IMG/VR virus record: IMGVR_UViG_3300014911_000533
Location: 1 to 56,298 of that record
DNA from: a virus
Strand: one strand, 5' to 3'
DNA: 56,298 bases
A program made the translations under genes and the position numbers. This document shows, piece by piece, positions 17,239-25,900 of the stretch (position 1 is its first letter; the number at the start of each line of letters is the position of its first letter). The notes under the pieces were generated by a model. That model was not told the origin of the DNA. It worked only from the letters and a program-made list of their open reading frames with translations, and ran no database searches.

Positions 17239-17634
17239 CTATAAAGAACTATCGTGTATTCCATCATATCCACTATCGTAAACGCCATCATACCCAATAT
17301 CATGACCGCTATCAACATCACCATCTTCTCCTAAATTATAACCACTTTCGTGAGTAGCATAGTAAGACCCCTTGTCATCAACATCCACCGTAACATCATC
17401 ACCGATGTCATAAGTACCTTCGTCAGCAGTGTCATATGTACCATGTTCATTGTTATAAATTGTACTATCAAATGCAGAATCTATTCCATTATCGTAATCA
17501 GCGTTGTAGGTACCCTTGTCAGTTACACACGCTTCGTTGTCTTTGATATAGTCAATATTCGTGCGTATCTCATCTATCGCTGATTTTATATGGACCGAAC
17601 CAACCCCAATATCTTCTGTCCAAGAAAAAGCCAT
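17239..17634 (-). CDS. Tetrapeptide-repeat tail protein B (23 repeats)
   Basis: 131 residues. The N-terminal module (1-35, MAFSWTEDIGVG then IDEIRTNIDYI) matches a motif repeated in the neighbouring protein. Right after Cys36 come 23 uninterrupted four-residue units (37-128), such as GTYN ADYD NGID SAFD and IGYD GVYD SGYD GIHD, then SSL. Position 3 of a unit is mostly Tyr, Phe, Ile, Val or Asp; position 4 mostly Asp, Asn or Glu. Composition is extremely acidic and Tyr/Gly/Ser rich, with almost no Lys. Such regularity suggests a solenoid or extended fibre. It lies between a fibre gene and two radical SAM genes, which may modify it. Confidence 0.75.
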   Translation of the reverse strand: MAFSWTEDIGVGSVHIKSAIDEIRTNIDYIKDNEACVTDKGTYNADYDNGIDSAFDSTIYNNEHGTYDTADEGTYDIGDDVTVDVDDKGSYYATHESGYNLGEDGDVDSGHDIGYDGVYDSGYDGIHDSSL

Positions 17635-17644
17635 TTAATCTCCT

Positions 17645-18139
17645 TTAATAAACATTAGCTTCAAACCCACTATTATAATCACCATTATCTCCTGAATTCG
17701 CTCCAATGTCGTCTGAGGCATCATATCCAGCATCATCAGTTGAGTAATCCGATCCATAGTCAAGAGAATCATAGCCTGATACTGCAGTTGCATCTTCACT
17801 GCTATCAAAAGAACTATCATAACTTAAATCATAACTTGAGTCATAACCTATATTATCTCCATTATCAACCCCAGTATTGATATCATTATCAATTGTCGAA
17901 TCATATGTAGCATCATGCTGTCGGCAGTAATTCATATCGTCTGCATAATCAACTTTATTACGTATCTCTACAAACTGAGCACTCTTTATAAAGTCGCCAG
18001 CATTAACAGGCAGATTAGTCCAAGAAGGTGCACCTAATAACAAATCAGAATATACTATTTCAATATTCGTTTGTATCTCGTCAATAATGTCATCAAGTTC
18101 AATATCACCCACTAAAATTGAAGTCCAAGAAAATCCCAT
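17645..18139 (-). CDS. Tetrapeptide-repeat tail protein A (23 repeats)
   Basis: 164 residues. The N-terminal part contains two copies of a roughly 35-residue module (FSWTSILVGDI...DEIQTNIEIV and PSWTNLPVNAGD...EIRNKVDYA). After Cys72 there are 23 in-register tetrads to the last residue (73-164): RQHD ATYD STID, then IGYD SSYD LSYD SSFD and so on. The paralog at 17239-17634 has the same repeat count after the equivalent Cys, so length seems constrained. It resembles the repetitive ends of clostridial phage tail fibres in style only. Probably a virion-surface protein; a substrate role for the adjacent radical SAM enzymes is inferred. Confidence 0.75.
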   Translation of the reverse strand: MGFSWTSILVGDIELDDIIDEIQTNIEIVYSDLLLGAPSWTNLPVNAGDFIKSAQFVEIRNKVDYADDMNYCRQHDATYDSTIDNDINTGVDNGDNIGYDSSYDLSYDSSFDSSEDATAVSGYDSLDYGSDYSTDDAGYDASDDIGANSGDNGDYNSGFEANVY

Positions 18140-19201
18140 TTATCTCACCATCACCAATGCCCAAATTCTTTTTTTCTGTTTAGGCAATAAATCCTCAAGT
18201 GCTTTAGCTACAACCGCTCCAATAGGATTCCCTCTCATGGCATAGCCTTTTATATTACTTGTAGTTAACAAATCACCAACTGTCACAGGACCAATTGTCT
18301 TAACTTTAACCCTACCAGAGATAGCCACTGGCACATAGCCTTTCTCAATAGCTTTCTCAATTGATTTTTCATTTTCTCCTCCAAGACAGTACCCAAAAGT
18401 ATCAGAATAAACACCAACCACCCTTTTGTCCCCAATAATATCAGTTCTTCCTACTCTACCATTTTCCCAGATTAATACATCACCAGGTTTTAAAGACTCA
18501 CTTGCTGGCATTAATTCTGCAAGATCATTATAAACAGCTCTCCATACTTTAGCAGAATCATCAATAATGGTATAAGAAGTGCCGCCAGAATCATTTTTAA
18601 TCAGCAATTTACCAGAAGCAAGTTCTATTTGAGCGGTAATCATTGGTGCTCCTGAATGGCCTTCGGCAAGTGCTGTAAAGTTGTCTTGATTCTGAGTCAT
18701 TTTTGTTGAAGTTAATAGTGAGCCAGAAGGATAAGTCAAATCTGTCCAAGTACCTCTAATAAATCTTGGTCCAAGTTTATAGCTGAGTTCAAGATAGCAA
18801 TCAGGACAGACAATAGGCATCCTATTCGTACCCAACTCTGACAAAGAAGGCAAATATATCCAGCCAGGATAGCCAATACCATAGATCTTCTCCTTGTGCT
18901 TCTTTCCACATCTTGAACACCTGACTATTCGAGGCTCTCTAACTGTTATCTTATTGCTTATTTTCTTTAGACAATCTGGACAAACTTCAGGAGCTTTGCC
19001 TTCAATATCTAAACTGATCGGGAGAATTGCCCATCCAAAGAAGCCTTCATTCGGATATGACTCTTTGACGTGCTTTTTACAGAAATGACAATCTGCTGTG
19101 CGGAGATATTCATTATTCCATCTTAATGGTCTTACTTTATGTTTAACTTTCCACTTTTGCCATTTTTCTTTAATTAAACTTTCAATTGTTTGTTTGTTCA
19201 T
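18140..19201 (-). CDS. Tail fibre-like protein with two zinc modules
   Basis: 353 residues. The N-terminal 140 residues hold two homologous zinc modules, each CxxC then CPDC: C38/C41 with C74/C77, and C95/C98 with C132/C135, both with a shared Gly-Trp (GWAILP, GWIYLP). Next is a segment with WTDLTYPSGSLLTSTKMTQNQ typical of phage fibre trimer regions, and a C-terminal domain (PVAISGRVKVKT, VTVGDLLTTS, PIGAVVAKALED) seen at the ends of many tail fibres. It lies between the tailspike gene and the repeat proteins, so it is probably part of the adsorption apparatus. Confidence 0.65.
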   Translation of the reverse strand: MNKQTIESLIKEKWQKWKVKHKVRPLRWNNEYLRTADCHFCKKHVKESYPNEGFFGWAILPISLDIEGKAPEVCPDCLKKISNKITVREPRIVRCSRCGKKHKEKIYGIGYPGWIYLPSLSELGTNRMPIVCPDCYLELSYKLGPRFIRGTWTDLTYPSGSLLTSTKMTQNQDNFTALAEGHSGAPMITAQIELASGKLLIKNDSGGTSYTIIDDSAKVWRAVYNDLAELMPASESLKPGDVLIWENGRVGRTDIIGDKRVVGVYSDTFGYCLGGENEKSIEKAIEKGYVPVAISGRVKVKTIGPVTVGDLLTTSNIKGYAMRGNPIGAVVAKALEDLLPKQKKRIWALVMVR

Positions 19202-19246
19202 TATTAAATACTCCTTCTAATTTAAAATGTTTATTCCTGTTAATAT

Positions 19247-20959
19247 TTATAAACTCAATAGCTTCCGCAATGGAAACTCATATCCTGTTGCTTGTGAATC
19301 CGCTTCATAAAACCAGAGTGCACCCCAAGAAAAATCTTTTGAATAAGCACGAGCTCTATCCATTGATACCAACAAGTATCTTGTTTCACCCTGTCGATAA
19401 TAAGGGATAATCATTGGATGAGGATGTCGATGACCTGTTTTAACATTTATGGTTATATTAGAAACAGAAGTAAGATTAGGATAATCCCAATAACCAAAAT
19501 TATCACTATTATTGGAAACAACATAATATGTGCCATTGACTTTCACAATTTTTGTTCCTTCCGCCTCTGTTGCCAAGGAGCTACTTGCAACAGCAGACCA
19601 GCTTGTAAAATCTCCTGTACTTTCTGCAACAGCTACTGTTCCTATTCCTTTAATATATGCAATACGCCATTTTTCCACACTATCATCATAAATAACAAAT
19701 GGGTCATAGACATGTACAGTACCTGTTCCTGGTAGTGAACAAGAAGAGCTCAGAAGATAATGAATTCCGGTTAATAAATTTTCTCTGGCTTCACTATATT
19801 CAACAGTACAATATGTGTTATCGCCTAACCGTTGCGCTCCCCAAGTAGACCAAAACACATACCACTTTTCTGCATCTTGGTCAAAAAATATATGAGAAGC
19901 ATGGTCTGGACGAGTCTTGCCATTACTATTCTCTCTAAATAACAAAGACTCAAGACAGATATCATAAGAGCGCGGATTAAAGCTGATAATCCCTTGGCAA
20001 GAAGTTCTTATACTCCATCCTGCCAGAGTAACTCCTAAAAAAATTCTTCCATTTTGTATAAGGGGAGCTCCGTCTTTCCATGTAATCACAGTAGGATCAC
20101 GCATGCCCAATGGAGTAAACTGATAGATAGTAAAGTTATTGAATGTACACGAATTAGTATCAGCCAAACGGTAACCGAAACCAATATCCCAATCATCTCT
20201 TACTGCCGGATCTAACAAGTCAATCTCAGTCCAGCTATGTGTGCCAACAAAGTGCCAATCTTTATTGTTCTCTCGTGTAAAGATTGCAATGTCATTCCCA
20301 GCCATCAAAACTCCCAGCTCATAAGGTGGAGTTGGTATTGCTGCTTCAATCGTAGTAGCAGCTCCAGTTCCACCAAACATTTCATATACTTCTACTCTAC
20401 TTTGAACCTTATTCACAACTATAACTATGTAATTATTCACATCTTTGTCAATACAAATCATCACATTACGAGAACCCGATGTACCAGAAATGGATTCCAC
20501 ATCCAATTTTATAAATTGGAATGGATGCTGTCCTGTCCCTCTAACTAAAAAATGTTCTTCACTATCTGCCCCTGTTGAATTCGTGATTGTTAATTGTCCA
20601 TCATTAATAGATTTAGTAGAAGCAGATCCTGTAGTTACAATCGATTTGAAATAATTTGTATTAGTTGAATCAAATAAATTAGCTCTAAAATTCGACCTGT
20701 GCTGAATTCTATCATCAATAAGACGGAGTATTTCACGACTAACATTCATAGTATTGAAAGTAAGAGAGCCAATATCAGTACCTCCACTAAGAGACTGGGT
20801 GACTTCTGAATACAAATAATATTTTCCTTTAAATAATGACACATTGTCAGCAGAGTGAAAGTTAAAGTCCAAGTCAGCACGAAGTTTACCACCATCTCTC
20901 AGATCCTTATGGTGTGCATTTGAATCTTTTATGTGAGCTTGTAAGTCTATTAATGCCAT
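19247..20959 (-). CDS. Tailspike/receptor-binding protein with GH43-like beta-propeller
   Basis: 570 residues. The N-terminal part (1-85) looks like a virion-binding helix-rich region, then a jelly-roll-like domain (about 90-280, with DKDVNNYIVIVVNKVQSRVEVY). From about 285 it shows repeated blade motifs of a five-bladed propeller: MRDPTVITWKDG, HIFFDQDAEKWYVFWSTWG, VYDPFVIYDDSVEKWRIAY, EGTKIVKVNGTYYVVSN. Asp at the first two blade starts and Glu in EGTKI match the catalytic pattern of GH43/GH32-like glycosidases. It follows the tail tip gene, as expected for a tailspike that digests a host surface glycan. Enzyme activity is inferred. Confidence 0.7.
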   Translation of the reverse strand: MALIDLQAHIKDSNAHHKDLRDGGKLRADLDFNFHSADNVSLFKGKYYLYSEVTQSLSGGTDIGSLTFNTMNVSREILRLIDDRIQHRSNFRANLFDSTNTNYFKSIVTTGSASTKSINDGQLTITNSTGADSEEHFLVRGTGQHPFQFIKLDVESISGTSGSRNVMICIDKDVNNYIVIVVNKVQSRVEVYEMFGGTGAATTIEAAIPTPPYELGVLMAGNDIAIFTRENNKDWHFVGTHSWTEIDLLDPAVRDDWDIGFGYRLADTNSCTFNNFTIYQFTPLGMRDPTVITWKDGAPLIQNGRIFLGVTLAGWSIRTSCQGIISFNPRSYDICLESLLFRENSNGKTRPDHASHIFFDQDAEKWYVFWSTWGAQRLGDNTYCTVEYSEARENLLTGIHYLLSSSCSLPGTGTVHVYDPFVIYDDSVEKWRIAYIKGIGTVAVAESTGDFTSWSAVASSSLATEAEGTKIVKVNGTYYVVSNNSDNFGYWDYPNLTSVSNITINVKTGHRHPHPMIIPYYRQGETRYLLVSMDRARAYSKDFSWGALWFYEADSQATGYEFPLRKLLSL

Positions 20960-20968
20960 TTCTACCTC

Positions 20969-22603
20969 TCAATATAATGGATTATAGTCTTGGTCCAAAA
21001 GTCCATAATATGCATCATCCAGCCAAAAAGCAACTAAAGCCTCATCACTAATTTCTCTTGCTTTAAATTTAACCAAACCTGTTCTCAAATCTATCGATTC
21101 AATTTCTTCAACTCTTGCTGGATTTGTGTTCAAACCTTTTAAATCTTCAGTTACAGTAATATCATCACCCAACTGGAGTAAATAACCTACCATTGTTGCT
21201 GTGATGCTTAAGACTTCTAAAGGCTGTTTGTTCTTATCAACTACCCTATCAGCGTAACTTTTAGCACTTCCTGAGGTGCTGTGCCAAACTACTTTATTTT
21301 CAATTATCTTTTCTTTTATTCCATAGTTTGATTGGCTTGTAGCATCTTCTGCGGTATAGCTACCAGTAAAATCATCTGAATCTGGATCGTAGCCATAATA
21401 ACACACAGCCTTGTTTATCAAGTTACCTTTGTCCAAAGAAGCATCAATTTGAATACAGTTGCTTCTATTAAAATCAATTAATTCTCCTGGTGCATATGGA
21501 GGTATTGGTCGCTTAAAATGAAACTTACCGTCTCCATCTACCCAGATATAACTATTAGTTAACTCTGCAATCATAGACAAAGCAGTTTTAATTGTGTGTC
21601 CGGTAAATCTGGCTTTCAATCTGAAACTCAAAGTGTCACAATCTTCCTTCCACTGAGACCAGCTACTATAGTCAATATCTTCATTGTAAATACTGGTCGT
21701 TGGATCTAATTTCCCCTGATTTACTAAAATATCCCAAACCAAATCAGCAGGATTCCAATCACTACTATAATAATCCATAGGACTTTGGCCACTTCCAAGT
21801 TCTTTTTCCAACATAGGGAGCATTCTATCTTTTATGTGCAAAGATATTTTAGCTCCACTGTGATAAACACTTTCAACAGTGCCAGTAAATACATCCATAT
21901 ATTCGTCACTACCCACAAACTGAAGTCGCAATTTGCCCAGCTTACCCAAGTTCGTTTTATCTTCTAAGAAAATATTCCAATCTTTATTTATGTTACTCAA
22001 TTCTATCGATGCGAATCCAGAAGTAATTTCAGTGCTTCGTGAAATCTGTGAAATACCAATTAGCAAATCTTCTCCAGCCCTCTTTAAAGAGATATCATCA
22101 AAATAAACTTGTCCAGAGGTTTCATTCGCCAATTCAAAATAAACCCAGTTATCCTCAACGGTTGGCTCACCTGAAGCTTCTGAATATTCCCAATCTGTAT
22201 TTGCTTCAATGATTTTAGCTTCTGCCCAATAATCATCTACCGGATTGTAAACTCTTGCATAAGCTGCTCCTGTAGTCCTTTCAGGAAAATATATCCAAGC
22301 ACTGACTAAATGTGGCTTATTGGTTTCCAGAGTTACTTTCTGATAACCTCCAAACCCTCTTCTGTCGTTAATCTGAGTTGCCAATTTAGCTGCATAATAA
22401 TCACTATGATAAACATAATCTTCTTTATACAAATCCCTAACTGTATCCAAAATATTCCATTCATTCCACTGGTCCAATAAATTACCTGTCCATTCTTCCA
22501 AACCCCCATCCACAACTAACTCATCCCCAAAAAGAAACCTGATAAAAGGTTTATTTACTTTAGCTTCTAAGTTGTTTCTAAAACTGTCAGATACTGATTG
22601 CAC
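20969..22603 (-). CDS. Tail tip/baseplate hub protein with inserted carbohydrate-binding-like domain
   Basis: 544 residues; GTG start at 22603 in a TAGTG overlap with GGGAGG upstream. The hub-like core (about 178-544) contains SAMIAEL-type and SYIWVDGDGKFHFKRP segments typical of tail hub proteins. Near the N-terminus, residues 30-175 form an insertion starting VVDGGLEEWTG and ending VYFDDISLKR, the beginning and end pattern of CBM4/9/16-like jelly rolls. This could bind host polysaccharide before the spike acts. Position right after the distal tail gene supports a tip role. Exact family is uncertain. Confidence 0.65.
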   Translation of the reverse strand: MQSVSDSFRNNLEAKVNKPFIRFLFGDELVVDGGLEEWTGNLLDQWNEWNILDTVRDLYKEDYVYHSDYYAAKLATQINDRRGFGGYQKVTLETNKPHLVSAWIYFPERTTGAAYARVYNPVDDYWAEAKIIEANTDWEYSEASGEPTVEDNWVYFELANETSGQVYFDDISLKRAGEDLLIGISQISRSTEITSGFASIELSNINKDWNIFLEDKTNLGKLGKLRLQFVGSDEYMDVFTGTVESVYHSGAKISLHIKDRMLPMLEKELGSGQSPMDYYSSDWNPADLVWDILVNQGKLDPTTSIYNEDIDYSSWSQWKEDCDTLSFRLKARFTGHTIKTALSMIAELTNSYIWVDGDGKFHFKRPIPPYAPGELIDFNRSNCIQIDASLDKGNLINKAVCYYGYDPDSDDFTGSYTAEDATSQSNYGIKEKIIENKVVWHSTSGSAKSYADRVVDKNKQPLEVLSITATMVGYLLQLGDDITVTEDLKGLNTNPARVEEIESIDLRTGLVKFKAREISDEALVAFWLDDAYYGLLDQDYNPLY

Positions 22604-22971
22604 TAAGAAACCTCCCTTAGTATCAGTTCACCTTCGAAGTAAGTTTCCCAACCAGGGTCAAACATTGCTTGCAACGGTCTTTCTTCATTGATAATCCTAA
22701 CACTGATGCTATCTGTAGGATCATATTTTAAATCTGGATAAAAAGTTAACTTCGTTAAATTCTGCCACCAGCCCACAAATATGTCTCTATCGTCTCTACT
22801 TATCTTTGTTACAGGTACAACATACTTCCTTTTATTGCCCCATTCGTAGATATAAAGTTCACCATCTAAAGTTTTGTGAGCAGTTCTCGGTCTATCTTCA
22901 GGTACTTCAAAGCCTTTAGCAGGAGAAAATTCTATTGAAGTAACTCCATCAGTTAATTTCATTACTCTCAT
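22603..22971 (-). CDS. Putative distal tail protein, small
   Basis: 122 residues, beta-rich (GELYIYEWGNKRKYVVPV; WWQNLTKLTFYPD; TYFEGELILREVS). It occupies the place of the distal tail (Dit-like) gene, directly after the tape measure with an ATGA overlap and before the hub gene. It would form the ring joining tube and tip. The family is inferred from position and size rather than motif. Confidence 0.5.
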   Translation of the reverse strand: MRVMKLTDGVTSIEFSPAKGFEVPEDRPRTAHKTLDGELYIYEWGNKRKYVVPVTKISRDDRDIFVGWWQNLTKLTFYPDLKYDPTDSISVRIINEERPLQAMFDPGWETYFEGELILREVS

Positions 22972-25900
22972 CTTGCCACCAGCTCTCCAACTAAGTCTGA
23001 GGATAAAATACCAGATCTTGCAGCATCTTTAATAGCAGGGATAAATTTTAGCCTAAATATGCGATTTATCTTGCTCTGGTCCAAATTCTCTAAATCAACA
23101 TTTGGCAATTCTATAGTTACATTAATATCACCAAATCTTATAATGTTACCAGCTCTCCCTCCAATCAATTTGACTGGCACTGCTCCTCCTTCTAAAGGAA
23201 TAATTGCTTCTGGTCTTCCTCCTTCTCCAACCAATCCTAAAGTTGGTTTAGTTACTATTGCTCCTCCTTGTGCTTCTAAAGGTTCAAATCCTCCTTTTGC
23301 CATTCCTCCTTTTTCAAAGCCAATAATCCCTGCTACGAGCCTGCCAATTCCTGCAACTACTGCTCCAGCTGCTGCCAGACCTAAAATCGGACCTACAAAA
23401 GGAATTCCTGCAAAAGCTGCATATGCTGCAGCTGCTGCTTTAGCTGTAAACAAAGCTATTTCTTTCATAACAGTGAAGACAGTTTTAGCCAACATAACTC
23501 CCATACCCCACAGATACTTAGCAACTATTGCTAAAATAGACTTCTCTTCCACTTTCTGTCTGGTTTTTGCACCTGCAATTGTAGCAAGAGTCATCATTAC
23601 TTGTTTAGCTATCCATTCACTTGCCATTTCAGCAACACTGCGGTAAAAAGATGTTTTAATTTCTTCCCAAATCCTATTTGTAAAATCTTCCCAAGTACTC
23701 AATCCTCTCATCCATTCTTCAACTACAGGCACAAATCTACCTTTCATATCCTCATAGAATCCTGCAAACATCTCTCTCCAGGTAATAGTACTTTCGAGAA
23801 TTTCGTCCGTAACTTCCCCAAGAGCAGTCTTTACTGGTGCAACTATTTTCTCCCACTCATAGAATTTTTTGTAAAACTTACTTACACTGCCTCTGGCTCT
23901 GTCCATTGCTTCAATTAAAGAATCTGTTGCTACAATCGTTGTACTAATTCCATATGCAGGTGCCTCTGGAAATTTACGAGACATTAAATCGTACATCTCA
24001 CCCCAAGATTGTCTCGCTCCTTCCATCCAGTAAATAAATTCAGAGCCTTTTGTGCTAATATCGGACAAGCCATAAGCTGGTGCTTCAGGAAACTTCCTGA
24101 AGAAAAGATTATAAAACTCCTGCCATGCTAACCGTGATTTTTCAATATAAGTAGCAAAATCTTTAGCCAATTCAATGAGCGTTGAAATTCCATACGCAGG
24201 AGCTTCTGGGAATTTGCGGGATAAAACATCGTAAAATTCTTTCCAAGCCATTCTTGCCTTCTCAATATGTACAGCGAAATCCTTAGACTTCTCTGTAATA
24301 TCTGGAATACCGTATGCAGGAGGCTCAGGAAACTTTCTGGACATAAGATTATACATCTCCTGATATTCTTGCCTTGCTCCTTCGATATATACAGCAAAGT
24401 CTTTGGATAATTCTATGATATTTGAAATACCATATGCTGGAGGTTCAGGAAACTTACGAGATAGGATATTATAGAACTCTTGCCAACCTAATCTCGCACT
24501 TTCTACCCAAATAGCAAAATCTTTAAGTTTCTCTGTAACATCTGAGATACCATAAGCTGGAGATTCGGGAAACTTTCTGGACATAAGGTCGTACATTTCT
24601 TGATATTTTCCTCTTGCTTCTTCAATATACATAGCAAAGTCCTTAGCCAAAGCCATAGTTGTGCTAAAACCATAAGCTGGAGCATCAGGGAATTTACGAG
24701 ACATTAGGTCATACATTTCTTGATATGCCAGCCTTGCTTTTTCAATATAACCAGCGAAGTCTTTAGACAGAAGTATAAGTCCAGCAAGCCCATAAGCTGG
24801 AGTTTCTGGAAATTTACGAAGTAATAGTTCATAAAACATCTGCCATTCTACTCTCGATTCTTCCACCCATTCAGCAAGTTCTAATCCTATTATTGATTCT
24901 ATATTCTCGTCTAATTTCACAAGTTCTTTATTCAAATTGCTCAATTCTCTCTTAAATTTTCCAGATTCTTCTGCTCCTTGACCAAATTCATCAGCAAGCT
25001 GACTTGTGCTACTGGCAGCATCTAAAGCTGACCTTGAAGTTTCATTTATATTTTTTTCAACTTCTTCTAAGCGATTTTCAAGAATTGTAAAAGCTCTATC
25101 AACACTTACTCCCACCATTTTAGGTAACTTTTCAGTTACTGGCTTGAAGCCTTCTAATAAAGGAGTCCAATCGGGAGGTTCAATCTTCTTAAACCAGTTT
25201 TTAGGATTTAATTTCTTTATTACCCAGCCGACCCAAGATGTAATATTTTTGCCTAAATTAGTAAAAACAGTTAGCACTGCCTTACCAGCATCAATAAATA
25301 TATTTGGGAAATTACTTATAAACCAATCAATAAAATTCCCAATATTGATACCAACTGATTTAAAACTTTCAATTATTATTCTACCAAACCATTCAATATA
25401 TGCACCCGCTTTCTGAACAGACTTTCTAAAAGTTTCACTTCTTTGATATAACAAATACAAACCAGCAGCTGCTACAGTAAGTCCCAGTATAATCCACCCA
25501 CCAGGCCCCATTCCAGCAAAAGCTGCCATCAATGCTGGACCTAACTTTGATAAAACTGAAATAAAGAAACCTATTGCTCCCACAGTTTTCATTATTGTAG
25601 GAGCCATCATTAATAAAGGTCCTCCAACTGCTAATAACCCTCCCAATACCATAGCAAATTTAACAAGTGCTGAAGTAATTTTAGGATGAGCTTTCGTCCA
25701 TTCTCCAATACTTCTAACTATATCCTTTATGTTTTTAATCATAGGAGTTAAAGTGGGCAATAGCACATCACCAAGGACTAATTGTACTTCTTCAACTGCT
25801 GATTTCAATAACTTTAAAGTGCCTTGCCATGTGTTAATTTGTCTTTCTGACATCTCAGCAGCTTTATTCGTCCCTGTAATTCTATTTTCAAGTTCTTTAA

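Noticed and set aside
14599-18139. Direct assignment as a His-Xaa-Ser (hxs) system
   Set aside because: The repeats are Tyr/Asp tetrads, not His-x-Ser, and the radical SAM sequences could not be matched to HxsB or HxsC by eye. Kept only as an analogy.
23860-24870. Regular repeats considered as CRISPR or intergenic repeats
   Set aside because: The 120-bp period is a multiple of three, lies in an intact frame and codes for conserved residues; there are no short identical repeats with unique spacers.
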